From Eubacteriales bacterium (lineage in GTDB: Bacteria > Bacillota > Clostridia > Oscillospirales > Butyricicoccaceae), in NCBI GenBank assembly GCA_030524285.1, contig JAUNGQ010000002.1, positions 1 through 64,000 on the forward strand: DNA of 64,000 bases, in the 5' to 3' direction. Both the position numbers and the translations under genes were made by a program. Below the pieces are notes generated by a model, which saw nothing but the letters and a program-made list of their open reading frames with translations, was not told the origin of the DNA and made no database searches. Shown piece by piece: positions 16,447 through 25,800 of the stretch; within the stretch, counting starts at the first letter, position 1, and every line of letters begins with the position of its first letter.

Positions 16447-17661
16447 ATGATGAAAGCTGCCATTATGGGCTTTGGCACCGTGGGCTCCGGCGTATATGAG
16501 GTTCTTGACCGCAACGCAGATGTCGTTGCAAAAAACGCGGGAGATGCCATTGAAGTAAAGTATATCCTTGACCTGCGCGATTTTCCGGACGCACCGTATC
16601 AGGAAAAGTTTGTCAAGGATTTTTCCGTTATTGAAAATGACCCGGAAGTCAGCATCGTTGCGGAAACCATGGGCGGTAAGGGCGCAGCCTATGAGTTTAC
16701 CAAGCGCTGCCTGCTGGCTGGCAAGCATGTTGTCACTTCCAATAAGGAGCTGGTAGCAACGCATGGCGCGGAGCTGCTGGCAATTGCAAAGGAAAAGAAT
16801 GTCAATTATCTGTTTGAGGCCTCTGTCGGCGGCGGTATTCCGATTATCCGTCCGATGTTCCAGTGCCTGACAGCAAACCATATGACACACATTACCGGTA
16901 TCCTCAACGGCACCACCAACTATATCTTGACCCGTATGATCGATGCAGGTCTGGATTTTGAAACTGCTCTCAAGGAAGCGCAGCAAAAGGGCTATGCGGA
17001 GGCAAATCCGGCTGCCGATGTCGAGGGTATGGACGCTTGTCGTAAGATCTGTATCCTGTCTGCGATTGCATATGGCGATCATGTTTATCCGGAATTTGTT
17101 GAAACCGAGGGTATCACCAAGATTACCCTGCAGGATGTAGAGTATGCTGCACAGGCTGGATGCGTTGTCAAATTGCTGGGCCGTGCCGTACTCAATGCAG
17201 ACGAAACCTTCTATGCGTTTGTCGCGCCGCATTTTGTAGCAAAGAGCTGTCCGCTGGCCGGCGTAGATGATGTATTCAACGCTATCATGGTAACCGGTGA
17301 TATGCTGGGCGATTCCATGTTCTATGGTCAGGGCGCCGGCAAGCTGGCAACTGCTTCCGCAGTCGTTGCAGATATCATTGACTGTGTACGCCACAACAAA
17401 AAGCGCCGCAATCTTGGCTGGGGCGACGGCAGCAAGCAGCTGGTACGCCCGCTGGATAGCTTTTCATCCAAGTGGTATATTCGCCTTGGCGGCGCGGATG
17501 CTGCAAAGAAGCTGGTTGATGTATTCCCGGGCTGCGATATGCTCAAGTCTGTCAAGGCAGGCGAAGAAGCAGCGTGCATCACGGGTGAGCTGACCACGGA
17601 AGAAATGAAGAAGGCACAGGAAACACTTGGCTCTGTGCTGGGCTGCATGAGGCTGCTGTAA
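16447..17661 (+). CDS. hom: Homoserine dehydrogenase
   Basis: This 404-residue enzyme reduces aspartate semialdehyde to homoserine. It has the N-terminal Rossmann motif IMGFGTVGSGVYEVL, ETMGGKGAAYEF, the catalytic region ILNGTTNYILTRM and AEANPAADVEGMDACRK, and a C-terminal ACT-like segment (SSKWYIRL) typical of feedback control by threonine. An ATG at 16429 overlaps the AAGGAGG site, so the ATG at 16447 is the better start. It is followed 4 bases later by thrB. Confidence 0.95.
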   Translation: MMKAAIMGFGTVGSGVYEVLDRNADVVAKNAGDAIEVKYILDLRDFPDAPYQEKFVKDFSVIENDPEVSIVAETMGGKGAAYEFTKRCLLAGKHVVTSNKELVATHGAELLAIAKEKNVNYLFEASVGGGIPIIRPMFQCLTANHMTHITGILNGTTNYILTRMIDAGLDFETALKEAQQKGYAEANPAADVEGMDACRKICILSAIAYGDHVYPEFVETEGITKITLQDVEYAAQAGCVVKLLGRAVLNADETFYAFVAPHFVAKSCPLAGVDDVFNAIMVTGDMLGDSMFYGQGAGKLATASAVVADIIDCVRHNKKRRNLGWGDGSKQLVRPLDSFSSKWYIRLGGADAAKKLVDVFPGCDMLKSVKAGEEAACITGELTTEEMKKAQETLGSVLGCMRLL

Positions 17662-17665
17662 TTGT

Positions 17666-18565
17666 ATGATTACGGTAACAGTCCCTGCAACAAGTGCGAA
17701 TATGGGCCCGGGATTTGATTCCATCGGCATCGCACTGAATTTATATAACCGATTTTATATGGAGGAGAGCGATCATATCGATATCTCCGCCGCAAATGAC
17801 GAAAAGATTCCGACGGATGAGACGAATCTTGTGTACCAGTGCGCAAAAAGGGTGTATGACATCTGCGGCAAGCCGATGCACGGCCTGAAGCTGATTGAAG
17901 AGTGCAGCATCCCGCAGACCCGCGGACTCGGCTCATCCTCTGCCTGCACGGTAGCCGGACTGATCGGCGCCAATGCCCTGCTGGGCAATCCGCTGCATCA
18001 GGAAAATATCATTGATCTGGCGGCAGCGATTGAAGGGCATCCCGACAATTCCACACCGGCAATCCTCGGCGGCTTCTGTACCGCACTGCTGGAATATGGA
18101 AAGGTATGGAGCGTGCGTGTCCCGATTGCAGATAAGGTAGATTTTGTCGCATTTATTCCGAATTTTGAGCTTGCAACCGAGCGGGCACGTCAGGCGATTC
18201 CGCAGACAATCCCGCATAAGGATGCCGTCTTTAATTTATCCCGCGCCGCACTGCTGACCGGTTCCCTTGTAACCGGAAACCTGCATAACCTGATGGTAGC
18301 GGCAGGCGACTGCCTGCATCAGCCGTACCGCTTCGGATTGATTCCGAATGGCGAAGAGGTTGTCAAAAGTGCAAAAGGACTGGGTGCATTGGGCGCATTT
18401 CTTTCCGGTGCAGGACCGACGATTATTGCAATGGTTGATAAAGAGGATAAAACCTATTACAGCCGTGCCTGCATGTATTTTGCAGACCGTTTTCCGGACT
18501 GGACACCGGTACTGTTGGCCTGCGATGAGGTAGGCGCAACGGTTGAACCAACACAATCCATATAA
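17666..18565 (+). CDS. thrB: Homoserine kinase
   Basis: This 299-residue GHMP-family kinase phosphorylates homoserine on the way to threonine. The N-terminal VTVPATSANMGPGFDSIGIAL and the ATP-binding loop PQTRGLGSSSACTVAG (about 88-103) are clear. The gap after hom is only four bases and the ribosome site is weak (GAGG), so translation is probably coupled. Confidence 0.95.
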   Translation: MITVTVPATSANMGPGFDSIGIALNLYNRFYMEESDHIDISAANDEKIPTDETNLVYQCAKRVYDICGKPMHGLKLIEECSIPQTRGLGSSSACTVAGLIGANALLGNPLHQENIIDLAAAIEGHPDNSTPAILGGFCTALLEYGKVWSVRVPIADKVDFVAFIPNFELATERARQAIPQTIPHKDAVFNLSRAALLTGSLVTGNLHNLMVAAGDCLHQPYRFGLIPNGEEVVKSAKGLGALGAFLSGAGPTIIAMVDKEDKTYYSRACMYFADRFPDWTPVLLACDEVGATVEPTQSI

Positions 18566-18653
18566 ACCGGTTCTGATTGAGATCGTATCAGAGCTGAAAT
18601 AGAAACACAGCCCGTGTACAGAGCACGGGGAAACTTTAGGAGGAACGTAGCAC

Positions 18654-19859
18654 ATGGCTTTAATTGTGCAGAAATTTGGCGGTACGTCGGTAGCCAATAC
18701 CGAACGCATTTTTAACGTTGCCGATATCGTGACCAAGACAGCAGCTGCCGGCAACCAGGTTGTTGTTGTTGTATCCGCACAGGGCGATACCACCGATGAT
18801 TTCATTGAAAAGGCTGGCGAAATTACCGATCGTGCGCCGGCACGTGAGATGGATGTCCTGCTGAGTGCAGGCGAACAGATTTCCATGGCTCTGTTGGCAA
18901 TGGCAATTGATAAGCTTGGTTTCCATGCAACCAGTCTGACAGGTTGGCAGGCTGGCATCCAGACGGATCTGTCCTATGGTGCAGCACGCATTCGCAAGAT
19001 TGAGCCGCGCCGCATCCGCAGTCTGCTGGAAAGAAAACGTATTGTCATTGTGGCAGGCTTCCAGGGCCTCAACAGCCACGACAGCATTACAACGCTGGGC
19101 CGCGGCGGTTCCGATACCACGGCAGTTGCCATTGCAGCAGCATTGGGCGCAGACCTCTGCCAGATTTATACCGATGTAGACGGCGTTTATACAGCTGACC
19201 CGCGCGTTGTTCCGGGCGCGAAGAAGCTGGATGAGATTACCTATGATGAAATGCTGGAGCTGGCGACGCTGGGTGCACAGGTTCTGCATAACCGTTCGGT
19301 TGAAATGGCAAAGAAATATAATATTGATCTGGAGGTTATTTCCAGCCTTACCAGAAATCCGGGAACAAAAGTCAAGGAGGTTACTTCTGTGGAAAAAATG
19401 ATGATCAGCGGTGTCGCTTGTGATAAGGATGTAGCGCGTATAGCTGTTATGGGTATTCCGGATGAGCCGGGTAAGGCGTTCCGCCTGTTCTCCCTGCTGA
19501 GCGCACATAACATCAACATTGATATTATTCTCCAGTCCATTGGCCGTGACAATACCAGAGATATCAGCTTTACTGTGGCAAGAGGCCAGCTGGACGAGAC
19601 GGTGAAGCTGATTGAGGAGAACAAGGAAAGACTGCACTTTACGGAATGGTCCAGTGAAGCTGCAATTGCCAAGCTGTCCATCGTTGGCGCGGGCATGACC
19701 TCCACACCGGGCGTTGCTGCGAAGATGTTTGAGGCGCTGTCGGATGCGCAGGTTAACATCCGCATGATTTCTACCTCTGAAATTAAGATTTCTGTCCTCA
19801 TCAATGAAGAAGATGCACAGCGTGCAATGCGTGCTGTACATGACAAGTTCTTCGGTTGA
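18654..19859 (+). CDS. lysC: Aspartate kinase
   Basis: This 401-residue enzyme makes aspartyl phosphate, the first step to lysine, threonine and methionine. It starts MALIVQKFGGTSVAN, contains GRGGSDTTAVAIAAAL and TDVDGVYTADPR, and has two C-terminal ACT domains for feedback inhibition. AGGAGGA lies 9 bases upstream. A small hairpin, CCCGTG/CACGGG at 18611-18629, sits in the 88-base gap after thrB. A terminator follows. Confidence 0.96.
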   Translation: MALIVQKFGGTSVANTERIFNVADIVTKTAAAGNQVVVVVSAQGDTTDDFIEKAGEITDRAPAREMDVLLSAGEQISMALLAMAIDKLGFHATSLTGWQAGIQTDLSYGAARIRKIEPRRIRSLLERKRIVIVAGFQGLNSHDSITTLGRGGSDTTAVAIAAALGADLCQIYTDVDGVYTADPRVVPGAKKLDEITYDEMLELATLGAQVLHNRSVEMAKKYNIDLEVISSLTRNPGTKVKEVTSVEKMMISGVACDKDVARIAVMGIPDEPGKAFRLFSLLSAHNINIDIILQSIGRDNTRDISFTVARGQLDETVKLIEENKERLHFTEWSSEAAIAKLSIVGAGMTSTPGVAAKMFEALSDAQVNIRMISTSEIKISVLINEEDAQRAMRAVHDKFFG

Positions 19860-19886
19860 TACGTTATAAAAAGTTCGTAAAATTTC

Positions 19887-19919
19887 AAGGCTCCTTCCAA
19901 TGAGGGAGCCTTATTTTTT
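19887..19919 (+). terminator. Terminator after lysC built from a repeat end
   Basis: AAGGCTCCTTC pairs with GAGGGAGCCTT and is followed by ATTTTTT. The stem is the same sequence as the ends of the palindromic repeat family, suggesting a repeat end was co-opted as the terminator. Confidence 0.85.
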
Positions 19920-20060
19920 CGCTTTTTTACATAATATTACCATGATTTTTTGCATTTTGATCCAGTTTTCCTTCGTAAAAGACGGTTTTTTGTATTTTCA
20001 AGGCATTGATTTTGTGTTATACTGTCACCATGGCAAATTTTTTTAGAAAAGGGTGTGCTT

Positions 20061-21620
20061 ATGAAAAAGAAGTTTATCAGCCTGTTTCTGGCAACATGCA
20101 TGGCAGCGTCTGCCATGTCAGGTGCGTTGGCAACAGAGAGTAAAATTGAAGGAGAAGAGGACGTTACACTGGCACCGGTGTTTGAGGATGACGGTGACAT
20201 TCGCAGCGCACAGTACAATAGTGATGGCAAACTGGTCATTACGCTTGACCCGGGACATGGCGGATATGATTCGGGGGCAACCCATACATGGGATGGCAAG
20301 ACCATACTGGAAAAGAATCTGAACCTGAAAATTGCACTTGCCTGCAAGGAAGAACTGGAAAAGTATGAAGATGTTACGGTTTATATGACCCGATCAGATG
20401 ATACATACATCGGACTGGCAGACCGCGTTGTATACGCAAAGGAGCATGATTCTGATATCATTGTCAGCATGCACAACAACGATGCCGGCAATGGTACAAC
20501 CGGCGCTATGGTGCTGATCTCCAGAGGCGAATACCGCCCGGAACTGGCAGAGATCGCGCGGGGCGTTGGCACAAAAATTCTGGAGCAGTTATCTGCACTC
20601 GGATTGAAGAACCGTGGTTTCCTGCTGCGCAGCAGCAGCGATAAGCCGGACAATTACTATCCGAATGGTGCGATTATGGATTATTATTCCATTGTCCGCA
20701 ACGCAACGCTGCAAAACATGCCGGGTATGATTATTGAACATGCCTTCCTCGACAGCTATAGTGATTATAAAAATTATCTGTCCACGGATGAAAAGCTTAA
20801 GGCGCTTGGCGTAGCGGATGCAAAGGCAATCGTAGAATACTATGATCTGTCCCTGAAGGGCGCTTCCAAGACAGCCGCAGAGCTTGGTGATGCACCGTTT
20901 ACCGATGTACGCAATGACAAATGGTATTATAATGCTGCTGTTTTCTGCTATCAGAACAACCTGATGCAGGGAACCTCGAAAACGGAATTTTCTCCGAACG
21001 TGATTATGACCCGTGCCATGTTTGTTCAGGCACTGTATAATTATGCGAAGCCGGCAGAAAAGGCAGCAGCTACTACCTTTACAGATGTCAACCAAAGCAG
21101 CTGGTATTATGATGCTGTCTGCTGGGCAGAGCAGAATAAGATTTCCGAAGGCATGGGCGATGGAACCTTTGCACCGAATGCAAAGATTACCCGAGAGCAG
21201 TTTATCCGTCTGATGTTTGCTTATGCAGGCGCTGAAAGCCCGCAGGATGGCGCTGCATTGAAGAATTTCTCGGATGGCGCCAAGGTAGCTGAATGGGCAG
21301 TACCGTCTATGTGCTGGGCAATTGAAAACGGCATTGTTGTCGGAGATGTGCAGAACGGCGTCAAGGTTCTGGATCCGAAGGGACAAACAACTCGTGCACA
21401 GGCAGCATCTGTACTCAAGGGCTATGTGGAAAACATTGTGAACAAGAAGCCGGAAGAAACGAAGCCGGACGAGACAAAGCCAAACGAAGGCGAACAAACT
21501 CCAAGTGTGGATGAAACGAAGCCGGACACGAATGAGCAGACTCCGAGCACGGATGAACAGACTCCGAACACAGATGATAAGGCTCCCTCAGATGAGGGAA
21601 CTGTCAGCGAAGCTGACTGA
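20061..21620 (+). CDS. Secreted N-acetylmuramoyl-L-alanine amidase with three SLH domains
   Basis: This 519-residue cell-wall hydrolase has a signal peptide (MKKKFISLFLATCMAASAMSG..), an amidase_3 domain with zinc ligands in DPGHGGYDSGA, the EKNLN motif and SMHNND, and the catalytic EHAFLDS. Three SLH domains then start at about 282 (FTDVRNDKWYYNAA), 343 (FTDVNQSSWYYDA) and 405, which would bind it to the wall polymer. A Pro/Thr/Glu-rich repetitive tail (ETKPDETKPNEG, EQTPSTDEQTP) closes the protein. Start ATG 20061 is preferred over GTG 20055, which lies too close to the ribosome site. The last 13 codons and stop come from an inserted palindromic repeat. Confidence 0.93.
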   Translation: MKKKFISLFLATCMAASAMSGALATESKIEGEEDVTLAPVFEDDGDIRSAQYNSDGKLVITLDPGHGGYDSGATHTWDGKTILEKNLNLKIALACKEELEKYEDVTVYMTRSDDTYIGLADRVVYAKEHDSDIIVSMHNNDAGNGTTGAMVLISRGEYRPELAEIARGVGTKILEQLSALGLKNRGFLLRSSSDKPDNYYPNGAIMDYYSIVRNATLQNMPGMIIEHAFLDSYSDYKNYLSTDEKLKALGVADAKAIVEYYDLSLKGASKTAAELGDAPFTDVRNDKWYYNAAVFCYQNNLMQGTSKTEFSPNVIMTRAMFVQALYNYAKPAEKAAATTFTDVNQSSWYYDAVCWAEQNKISEGMGDGTFAPNAKITREQFIRLMFAYAGAESPQDGAALKNFSDGAKVAEWAVPSMCWAIENGIVVGDVQNGVKVLDPKGQTTRAQAASVLKGYVENIVNKKPEETKPDETKPNEGEQTPSVDETKPDTNEQTPSTDEQTPNTDDKAPSDEGTVSEAD

Positions 21621-21732
21621 GAGAGTTTTGTATCAATCATTTCAACAGAGATTGATTTCGTTAAGCCGGTTTACCTTTCGACTCCTTCCGTCACGGCTTG
21701 CGCCGTGCCACCTCCCTCGAAGAGGGAGCCTT
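21579..21732. repeat. Complete 154-bp palindromic MITE-like repeat
   Basis: Perfect 11-bp terminal inverted repeats, AAGGCTCCCTC (21579-21589) and GAGGGAGCCTT (21722-21732), flank the element. Inner arms include the small palindrome TCAGCGAAGCTGA and ACTCCTTCCGTC. The left 42 bases lie inside the upstream amidase gene and provide its stop codon (21618-21620). Confidence 0.9.
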
Positions 21733-21785
21733 TCTGAAGAAGCTTTTGCTTCATTGGCTCATATAAAATAAGTTTTTTGAGACAG

Positions 21786-21822
21786 ACAGACCTTCTCCCG
21801 CAAATGGAGAGGGTCTGTTTTT
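21786..21822 (+). terminator. Terminator between the amidase and rlmB genes
   Basis: ACAGACCTTCTCC pairs with GGAGAGGGTCTGT and is followed by TTTT. Confidence 0.85.
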
Positions 21823-22031
21823 ACTGCAATGCGATATACTCGGAGCTTACCGGCAGGTACCGGCACCGAGAGGACGGCTTGGTTTGGAAAAATACCAACC
21901 GAAGGAACTGCTGGCAGGAAATTCTGTGAACAAATAGGTAAATCGGCAAAAAGTTCATGAATTTACTATCAGGCCGTGAATATTTGTGCTATACTGATAT
22001 TATCTGAAATTGGCACTATGGAGTAAGTTAC

Positions 22032-22838
22032 ATGAGTCAGAAAAATAAAAAAACATATCGTAATAGACGTTCCGGAGACAGTGAAGAAAAGGAAACTACG
22101 CTGTATGAAGGAAGAAATGCAGTCATGGAGCTGTTGCGTGCAGGCAGGACTGTAGATAAATTATTTGTTGCACCGGATCAGAACGGTAGAATGGCGGATA
22201 TTATTGCCATGGCAAAGGCGGCAGGCGCTGTTGTCACGCAGGTAGACCGCCGTAAGCTGGATGCGATGAGTGAAACCGGCGTACATCAGGGCGTGATTGC
22301 ACAGGCGGCGGCACATGCATATGTCTCACTGGATGATATCCTGCAAACCGCGCGGGATCGCGGGGAACAGCCCCTGATTTTGGTTTGCGACGGCCTGACC
22401 GATCCGCATAATCTGGGGGCGGTCATTCGTTCTGCGGAGACAGCAGGCGCACACGGCGTTGTCATTCCAAAACGGCGTTCCGTCGGCCTGACCGCAACGG
22501 CGGCAAAGGCATCGGCGGGCGCTATTGAGCATATCGGTGTGGCGCGTGTCACCAACCTTGCAGCTGCCATTGATACGCTGAAGGAGCAGGGCGTTTGGGT
22601 ATTTGGTGCAGATGCCGGCGGAGATAAACAGCTCTATGAAGCGGATTTTGTTGGATCAGCTGCCATTGTCATCGGTTCAGAGGGCAATGGCCTGAGCCGG
22701 ATTGTAAGAGAAAAATGCGATTTTATCGTAAGCATCCCGATGAAGGGAAAGGTAAATTCATTGAATGCATCTGCGGCGGCGGCAGTTTTGCTGTATGAAG
22801 CAGTGCGGCAGCGGATTGGGGAGGAAAGTCATGGATGA
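22032..22838 (+). CDS. rlmB: 23S rRNA 2'-O-methyltransferase, TrmH/RlmB family
   Basis: This 268-residue SPOUT methyltransferase probably methylates the ribose of a guanosine in 23S rRNA using SAM. It has the N-terminal substrate-binding domain (LYEGRNAVMELLRAGR) and the knotted catalytic domain with DPHNLGAVIRSAETAGAHG, IVIGSEGNGLSR and IPMKGKVNSLNASAAAAV. Length is normal for RlmB. Its stop overlaps the start of the next gene. Confidence 0.92.
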   Translation: MSQKNKKTYRNRRSGDSEEKETTLYEGRNAVMELLRAGRTVDKLFVAPDQNGRMADIIAMAKAAGAVVTQVDRRKLDAMSETGVHQGVIAQAAAHAYVSLDDILQTARDRGEQPLILVCDGLTDPHNLGAVIRSAETAGAHGVVIPKRRSVGLTATAAKASAGAIEHIGVARVTNLAAAIDTLKEQGVWVFGADAGGDKQLYEADFVGSAAIVIGSEGNGLSRIVREKCDFIVSIPMKGKVNSLNASAAAAVLLYEAVRQRIGEESHG

Positions 22839-25800
22839 TCTGGATCTGGAAAAGTTAAAACAGGAATTGCATGATGTATCCGGCGACAGCCTCTATGATG
22901 TCGATGAGATTATGCAGGAGGTTGGTTCGGATTCGGTATCCGGCAGCGAGACGGCCAGCTTAGAGCAACTGATGAAAAGCCTCGGTGTTGCGGTGGCAGA
23001 TCTGGAACCGGAGTCAGAGATATTGACAGAGACGATGAAGACAGAAGCAGTAGAAACAAAGTCTTTTGGCACGGCAGCACCGGCAACCGAGAGTATGATG
23101 CCGGAATTTCCCGCGCAGGATGAGGATCTATCCGCCCTGTTTCTTGCAGCAGAACAGACACAGGCATTGGTAGAGGAACAGGCAGCGCTGGCAGAGGAAG
23201 CCAACGGAAAAACAGAAGAGCCGGACCCGCTAGAGGAACAGGACAGCGTTTTTGCGCAGCTGTTCGCACAGTTGGGTGAGCTAGAGCAGGAAGAACAGCC
23301 GGAGCCGTTGGAAACAGAGCCTGTTTTGGAGCTGGGAGAAGAGCCAGATTTGATGGCACGCCTGTTCCAGCAGCCGGAGGAACAAGACCCGTTCGTACAG
23401 CAGGAGAAAACAACGGCATTGGAACAGCCGCCCAAAGAAGATCCTTTTGCCCATGCAGAGGAAGATCCCGTTGTACATATTCAAACCGAAGCGCTGACTG
23501 CGGCCGATCCGGCGGAGATGGTATCGCCTGACAGCGTGATGGATGAGATATCCACGGATGTGGAGGAAGAAACAGCCCTGGTGGAAGATGATGCATCTGT
23601 AGAGGCTGAACCGGAAGCGGAAGAATCCGTGGAGCCAGAAGCGAAGCCGAAGCAAAGCCTGTTTTCCCGTTGGTTTGGCGCTTCTGCGGACGAGGAAGCC
23701 GAAGAGGCTGCGGAGGAAGAATATACCGAAGAAGACGAGCCTGCGGAACAAAATGACGAGGCTTGGGAAGAAACAGCAGCCTGGGAGGAAGAACCGGACG
23801 CTGTTTTAGAAGAAGCTGATACAGAAGACCAGCCGGAAGTACAAGAAACCGGGGAAACCGAAGCAGACGCAAAACCGGACGAAAAACAGAAAAAGGGTTT
23901 GTTTGCCCGCTGGTTTGGTCTTTTGGATGATGACGATGAAGCGGATGAAGAAGAAGGCAGCGGCGAAACAGCGGATAACGAGGCGTCTGACGAGGACTTT
24001 TCATATCAGGATGAGCCGGAGCTGACAGATCTGGAATCGGATGAGACGCAACTGTTGGATGCACTGACAGAGCAAATGACGCAGAAAATAGATGCCGCGC
24101 AAATGGAAGCAGAGGAGCCGCAAGAAGCGTCTACCGAACAGGAACCGGAAGGAGTGTCCGAAGAGCAGGAGGCGGAAGAGGAGCCAGAGGAAGAGAAGCA
24201 GCCAAAAGCAGGCTTCCTGAATAAGGTGATGGACGTCTTCGGATTGGAAATCGTAGAGGAAGAAGGCGAAGAAGAATCCGAAGAGAATGAGGAAGAAGTC
24301 TTAGAGGAGGAAGCTGATAGCTTGGCGGAGCCAGAAGCAAAGCTGGAGGAAGAATGTGAACCGGAAGATGAAGCGGTTGCCGCGGATGAACCGGAGGATC
24401 ATGCCACCGCTGCATTCCGGGAAGCATTGAAGCAGGAAGAAGAAATTGGGGCCATTGAGGCTGTTCCCGAGCCGCCGCAGCCGCGCCCGGAGGATACACC
24501 GGTTATCAGTGAAGAAGAGTTGGCAGAATTTCTGTCCGATGTGGAAGCAGAGGACGAGGAAGAACATGTAAGCTTTGAGCAGCTGCTGCGTGACAGCGGT
24601 GTGGAAACCGAAAAAGCAGAGGAACCCGAAAAAGAAAACAAGCTGGTTTTGCCGGAGGAATTTCCAGAGGAGGAAACCACGGTTTATCTGGATATCCCGT
24701 TGTCCAAAACAACACAGGAGAAAGCAGCGGAACAGCATGAAGCAGAGCTATTTGATGCGGCTGTTGAGCTGGAAAAGGCGCAGGAAGAACGGGAACTGGC
24801 AGAACCGGAGAAGGATCCGGATTGGCTGGGTCTGCCGATGGAGGAACTGTGCAAAACTGTGCCCACGATGGCAGAACTGCGTCTGGAAGGGCCGGTTATG
24901 ACGCATGAAGTAATCCGCCAGAAGGAATGGATTATGGAGCGTATCCGCAGCTATAAGGAGGAGCTGCTGCGTGCGCAGCAGCCGGAGCCGGAGGAAACAG
25001 AACCGGAGGAACTGTCGGAGCCCGAAGAACCGGAAGAAATCCATGCGGCAGATGCCCTGCAGGAATTGCAGCAGAGCGAACAGAACGAAGGTAATTCGGT
25101 TTTTCATAACGGGCCGACCGGCAAACCGGAAACGGAGGCGGCCGGCCAGAACGAAACAATCTTTGAAATAACGGTTGATGTCCCGGAACAGGCAGAGAAA
25201 GAGCAAAGCACGGAGGAACCGGAGGACGCCAGACAGGCAGAGCAAGAAACCGAGCGCAAGCCGAAGCAGGCACGGCAGAGTCCGCAGAGAAAGCCACAAG
25301 CTATGTGGCCGCAGGAAAAGGTGCCGAAGGATCTGAATAAAGCGAGCCGTGAATGCCGGCTCCAGGCAAAAAAGCAGGCACGCCGGTCAACTGTGGTTGG
25401 TATCCTTACCCTGATCTGTATTTATATTTCCTGCGCAGCAGATTTCAGCCTGTTGCTGCTGCCGACGTCCCTCAATTATGCGTATAATCCATCCAATGTG
25501 TTGACGATCTTTCTGATTCTGATGGCTGTATCCATTCTGCTGGCGTACGATGTGGTTTGGGATGGCATACAGGCGCTGGTACATCTCGTACCCAACCTGT
25601 CCACGCTGATTGATTTTGCACTGCTGCTGAATATCCTGCACTGTATCAGCCGCCTGGTTTCAGAGGGCGAGGAAATTCCGTATGCGTGCGTTGTAATGCT
25701 GGCATTGTTTGCACAGCTGCGGGCACAGGTTTCCCGCTCTACGATCCGGCATTATAACTACAAGGTAGCAGGCAGTGCAAAGCAGCCAATGGGCCTGTTT

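Noticed and set aside
18611..18629. Hairpin between thrB and lysC as a terminator or riboswitch
   Set aside because: The stem is only six pairs with no T-run and no lysine-riboswitch features, so it is left as a plain hairpin.
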